Shown here piece after piece: positions 60,168-64,000 of a stretch of 64,000 bases of DNA; position 1 is the stretch's first letter; each line of letters begins with the position of its first letter. Below the pieces are notes generated by a model. It was not told the DNA's origin. It saw only the letters and a list, made by a program, of their open reading frames with translations, and did no database searches. A program made the position numbers and the translations under genes. Source of the DNA: Pollenia angustigena (lineage: Eukaryota > Arthropoda > Insecta > Diptera > Polleniidae); contig OV884060.1 in NCBI GenBank assembly GCA_930367215.1, positions 204,107,253-204,171,252 on the forward strand. The letters are read 5' to 3'.

Positions 60168-61679
60168 CCCCAGCGGGAAAAAGAGGGAGTACGGAGGCCT
60201 TCCAGAAGACCTCTGTACCCCTTCTTTTGGATAATGAAGGCCTTCTCGCTCCATTCCATACTCATATCTTTTTTACACGCGTTGTCATTGCGGAGAAGGC
60301 CTTCTGCTTTCCTTTCTTCCCCAGAGCTTCTTAAAGACCTTCAAATAAATGGCTCTTAGAAGGCTTTCCAGAGAATGACTTTCAAAAGGCCTTAGCAAAA
60401 AGGTTATCTTGAAGGGTTTTTAAGAAAGGTGTGTTAAAAGGCCTTTCAATTAATGGCTCTTAAAAGGCCTTTCAGACCATCCTTCTACAAATGCATTAAA
60501 GGTCATATTGAAGGGCTATCAGTCTAAAACATTAAGGAAAAGGTATTTCCTTACAAATGAAATTAGAAGACTGAATAGGCTTCATGTACATATCAGATCT
60601 CCAATATAGAAAATGAAACAACACTTAACTTTATTTTACAAACGTATGTTTATATATTTTATTAAACTTATTGTGGTTTAATAACACATGTGATAGCTAT
60701 TTTTTTTATTGAAATAATCAAATTTGCTAAATATTGTAAAATAGATTGTAAATAAAAATATACCTATAACAAAAAAAAAAAACTTTTAAGCACAAGTACC
60801 TATCTTCCTTAATGGACAAAACTCAACTAAAATGATTTACATTATTGTTTTTATTTTGTATTTTAATATGCACCTACCAAGGCCCATTGAAAAGGTCTGC
60901 GCAAGAAGCCTGATGATCATTGCTTATGTTCTTTTTAGTTGTCAAAAGTTGTTTACATTTTGCTTACTTGGTGGCCACACGATCAAGTTTTGCCTTTAAA
61001 TTGCTTTCAATTTGCAATACACTCTCAGTTTTTTACTAACACACTCACACTTTTTAAATTGACCACGAGATGGCTTTCAATTTCACATTTCCATTTGTTT
61101 GGCAATTTACTTTCAATTTAACAGCTGAGTACAAGTTTGTCTCTGTTGTTGTTGACATCTTGGAAGTAAATTGCTAACAAATTGAGTGCAGCCTACGTCA
61201 CAGCTTTCAATTTATGTAAATTTTAACAAGCAGTATATGTAAAAGACTATCAAGAACAACTTGAACGTGTGGCCGCAAGGTTACATGTGCATGTATACGT
61301 TTGTTTACGTTTATGGTATGCCACACATACACGTTTTTTCCTTTTGCTTTGTATATGTGGTAGTAAATTTTTGACAACTAAAAATAAGCTTTTTTTGTTT
61401 TTGTACAAGTAAACAGACCTGATAGATGGGCCTTGGCACCTACTTTGTTACTTTGTTTTTTTAACGGGATCTGAATTCTTTTGCTTTTGCTTGTGCAAAA
61501 AAACAAAACAAAAAAATGTTACTCCTTCTTTTCTCGCTTCTTTTATACCAAAGAGCCGAGGCCTTCTATGAGGCATTCTTTAGCAGTTACGTAAGAATAG
61601 TAATTAAATCAAAAAATTTTTTAAGCAGGCCTTTCAAAAGGCCTGAAGTAAGAAGGTCTTCTGAGTTTTCCCGCTGGGA
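60168..61679. mobile_element. TIR element with 'AAGGCCTT' phrase arrays (1.5 kb)
   Basis: Ends CCCAGCGGGAAAA / TTTTCCCGCTGGG. Subterminal arrays of 'aaaaggcctttc' and 'gaaggccttct' on both sides. No clear target duplication. Contains the nested MITE 60877-61436. Interrupts the right palindrome arm. Confidence 0.7.
60877..61436. mobile_element. 560-bp MITE with repeated 'GCTTTCAATTT' phrase
   Basis: Ends CCAAGGCCCAT / ATGGGCCTTGG, flanked by CACCTA on both sides (60871-60876 and 61437-61442). The phrase 'gctttcaattt' or a close form occurs at least four times inside. Same size and 6-bp duplication as 40711-41269. Confidence 0.7.
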
Positions 61680-62228
61680 CAATACATACACACATATTTT
61701 TAAGTTTTTGCACATTTTTAATTTTTGAACACAAACTTATTTATTTTAATATAAAATTAAAATTATTTTATTATATTTAATGTTTTGACAGAAAATTTAG
61801 TAAACAATTGGGACATATAGCTTTTTTTTGGTTGTGAATACCAAATAATTATATTTTCATTTGTTGTACTCGAATTAAAACTATACTAGCAATCGATAAT
61901 TAGCTGCAATAAATGAATTAACATTTATATTACAAAATTTATTGAAAGCAAATTATTAATTGCGAAGACCAATATTCAGTATTGTCGTGTATTTAATTCG
62001 GTTGTGATTCTAACCAAATGTACTAATTTTTAGAACTTAATTAAATTAGTTATCATAACTAATAAAAGAATTGAAGGAATCATATTTCAGTTAGAATAAC
62101 GTTTTAATAATCAAGAGAATTGAAAATTAGTTAGAACTATACATTTTTAATAGTTGCAATAATAAATTATATATCTTGATCAATATTTTATTACTGCAAC
62201 CGTTTTCCAACCAATTTGTTTTCTGTGT

Positions 62229-62634
62229 GTATATAAATAAAATTGGTGAAATTGGCCATTAGTGTTTAAAGACATGTCTTTCTTCGTTTCCTCGCAAGAT
62301 AAAACTTTGCTGGAATGTGCACGAAATTAGATTAATTAGGAACTTGTCTCAAGGGAATGTGATGGACTTAGAGAAATGCTCTTAAATCGATTGGCAAAAA
62401 ACCAAAAGATTAACTTTGTAAGCGTTAAGTAATATTAAATATTATTATTATTAAATTTTAACTTTTAACTTTTTTCTGAAACGCCATGGCGCGCCATTTT
62501 GAATCCATAACTTTTAATTAAAAATTAAAATGTTTCTTTAATTGAAAAGGAATTTAACAAAAATACTCGAAAAAAAAATTTTATTTTTTCTTTATTTTTC
62601 ATCATTTTTCTTTTAAATTATAGTTTATATTTAC
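62229..62634 (-). other. AT-rich intronic stretch
   Basis: No element or exon seen. Immediately downstream of the putative first exon's donor. Confidence 0.4.
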
Positions 62635-62726
62635 CTTTTTCTATAAATTGACGAAGAAGAGGACAGTGTGCCATGATAATTTTTATGATCGTTGCACTTA
62701 CAGCATTTCGAACAACCGTTGCCCAT
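62635..62726 (-). CDS. Putative first coding exon with N-myristoylation signal
   Basis: ATG at 62726 in context CAAAAATGG, then MGNGCSKCCKCNDHKNYHGT followed by a Ser run and IYRK. The frame meets donor GTAAAT after AG at 62635, and a stop lies right at the donor, as expected of a spliced exon. MG-x-x-x-S at the N-terminus is the N-myristoyltransferase pattern, and the Cys residues at 5, 8, 9 and 11 could be palmitoylated, suggesting membrane anchoring. It ends two bases into a codon, which fits the exon at 31071 (AG+G = Arg). The link to the Stretchin-like gene is inference from strand and phase only. It could belong to another gene, or an intermediate exon may exist. Confidence 0.4.
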
Positions 62727-64000
62727 TTTTGAATTTTGTTTTCTTTTTCGATATTTTTAATTTAATTTTCTTTTTCAATAAATTTTTTTAGAGAATTTCA
62801 CTTAAAATTAATATTTTTAATGCAAGAAAATATGTTTTAAGGTAAATTTCTTTGTTCATGACGTGTTTGGAATGAAGATGAAAAATGTCGTTGATACACT
62901 GTACAAATAGAGTATTTTGGCAAGCATGAATAAGCTTTAAGCATTTATTTTAAAATACATGTTTTTTATATTTAATTAACATCATTTCTCAACATTTAAA
63001 AAAAAAAAGAAATATTTGCAGACGTGTTTAGGGAAATTTTAGCCATTAAAAATACAAATGATTAAGACAAAATAGGGCAAACCTTAAATTTCTTTATTAA
63101 AAAGTGTTTGCACTTTTGTTTTTTCTTTTTTTTTTAATATTTTATCTGCCAAATATTTGTAAACTTTTTAAATATTTTTTTTGTAATTTACATTTTACAT
63201 TAGGGGCATTCGTGTATATACAAGTTTTCAGTAGGTACGACCAAGGCGAATTCATACAGGTGACCGCATCAAACTTTATATATATAGAGAGAGAGAGAGT
63301 TATGCTGGCTGGCATTTTTTTATGGAGCTTGACACTAAAGGCTAATTAATCAGTGCAAGTTAAACTCTTTTTTCGGTTTAAAATGTGTATAAACCAGCAA
63401 ATCTATAATTCAATTAACATTTGAACCATCTCTAAACGCAAATAATTGGGCGTTTAAACTACCAATATAAACCATACGAATTTGACAACATTTATCGTAG
63501 TGCTGCCACATTATTATTTTTGCACTACATATAATATATGGGGCACTGATTTACCCTTATAAGTTTAAACTACATATAAATATAGGTTGAGTTCAACTAA
63601 ACCAACGTTTAAACATTCATTGATTTATTAGCCATTAGAGTTCCTATACCTATAGGTATAGATACAAAAAAAAGAACAGATAGCAAAATTCTTTCTCATT
63701 ATGCGGTCGACTGTATGAATTCGCGTCGGTCTTACGACGCATTTTGTAATTGACATTTCTCGAATGAGAGTGAAGAAAATCTTACCTTCACAGAAAAAAC
63801 AAAATGCGTCGTTCTTAATGTGAACCCCTTTATACATATGCACAAATAAACATGTAATGACTATTTTAGATTTTATGATCATAAATATTTATTCAGTCAA
63901 AATATTAGTTCGTATTCATCTGTAATCTTAAAATTGCCCCATTTTTATTTACAGTTCTTAAATAATTAAATGCACAAACAAAAAAAAAATCTCATTAGAC
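62727..64000. other. AT-rich flank
   Basis: No gene recognised. A pair of inverted ~36-bp arms (63232-63269 and 63697-63735, sharing 'gaattcatacag' and 'gaccgcat') suggests another TIR element. A (GA)n run lies at 63285-63299. The 5' UTR of the exon at 62726 may lie here. Confidence 0.4.

Larger units (their letters stand above)
52741..62228. repeat. Giant palindrome, arms 52741-57611 and 58270-62228
   Basis: Outer ends ACACAGAAAACAAATTGGTT / AACCAATTTGTTTTCTGTGT (one gap). Inner ends CTGTTTTCGCTGTG at 57610 and CACAGAGAAAACAG at 58271 face each other across a 0.66-kb spacer. Matching inverted blocks are 54955-55230 with 61850-62120, 55730-55800 with 60030-60135, 55830-56110 with 59085-59310, and 57050-57610 with 58271-58830. 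Each arm has private insertions: hAT-4 and R1 on the left, element 60168-61679 on the right. It looks like two head-to-head copies of one element with CACAG-type ends. Confidence 0.8.

Noticed and set aside
59843..60334. Plus-strand frames at 59843-60082 and 60146-60334
   Set aside because: They fall in a palindrome arm and in the end of a TIR element. The opposite-arm equivalents are not open in the same frame.

Overview
The window looks like nuclear DNA of a higher fly. It is AT-rich, has spliced genes with short GT-AG introns, and is densely loaded with DNA transposons. Family-level placement (a calyptrate such as a blowfly or muscid) is an inference from the protein and repeat style; no species is claimed.

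One gene dominates, on the minus strand and therefore read from high to low coordinates. It encodes a giant muscle protein of the titin/MLCK type, most likely the fly Stretchin-Mlck homologue (about 0.7 sure; the kinase would lie beyond base 1). I place coding exons at 31071-30780, 30720-30236, 30175-30084, 22770-22558, 22500-7594, 4116-3334, 2984-2217, 2062-464 and 272-<1. All junctions are phase-checked. From 30175 downwards every intron is phase 1. The 14.9-kb exon holds three Ig domains, an acidic segment, a roughly 1,900-residue helical region, about 60 tandem copies of a 34-residue K/E-rich repeat, and a further Ig. A second transcript probably starts near 6142 from an Inr+MTE promoter and uses an alternative first coding exon at 5903-4202. 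This would be a Stretchin-klp-like isoform sharing the downstream Ig exons. A candidate first exon of the long isoform encodes an N-myristoylation signal at 62726-62635, which implies a 31.5-kb first intron.

The large introns are museums of nested elements. Intron 30083-22771 holds a foldback element (25355-27551) with a TA-flanked MITE inside it, a mariner-type transposase relic, palindromic MITEs and tRNA-like repeats. The region 32.5-62.2 kb is almost wholly transposable-element derived. It has a foldback inserted in a related foldback (32495-37160), each of them further hit by a third family. Two more foldback families share the same 82-bp core. Four hAT-type elements have perfect 8-bp target duplications, one carrying an hATC relic. 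There is a degraded DUF4371-type hAT transposase, a Helitron-like insert and several MITEs. A 9.5-kb palindrome lies at 52741-62228.

The most interesting material is (1) a set of foldback families with different terminal 'phrase' arrays around one conserved 82-bp palindromic core, with 8-9 bp target duplications; (2) the giant palindrome; and (3) the alternative-promoter architecture and uncharacterised helical and 34-residue repeat regions of the muscle gene. No tRNA, rRNA or CRISPR array was found.
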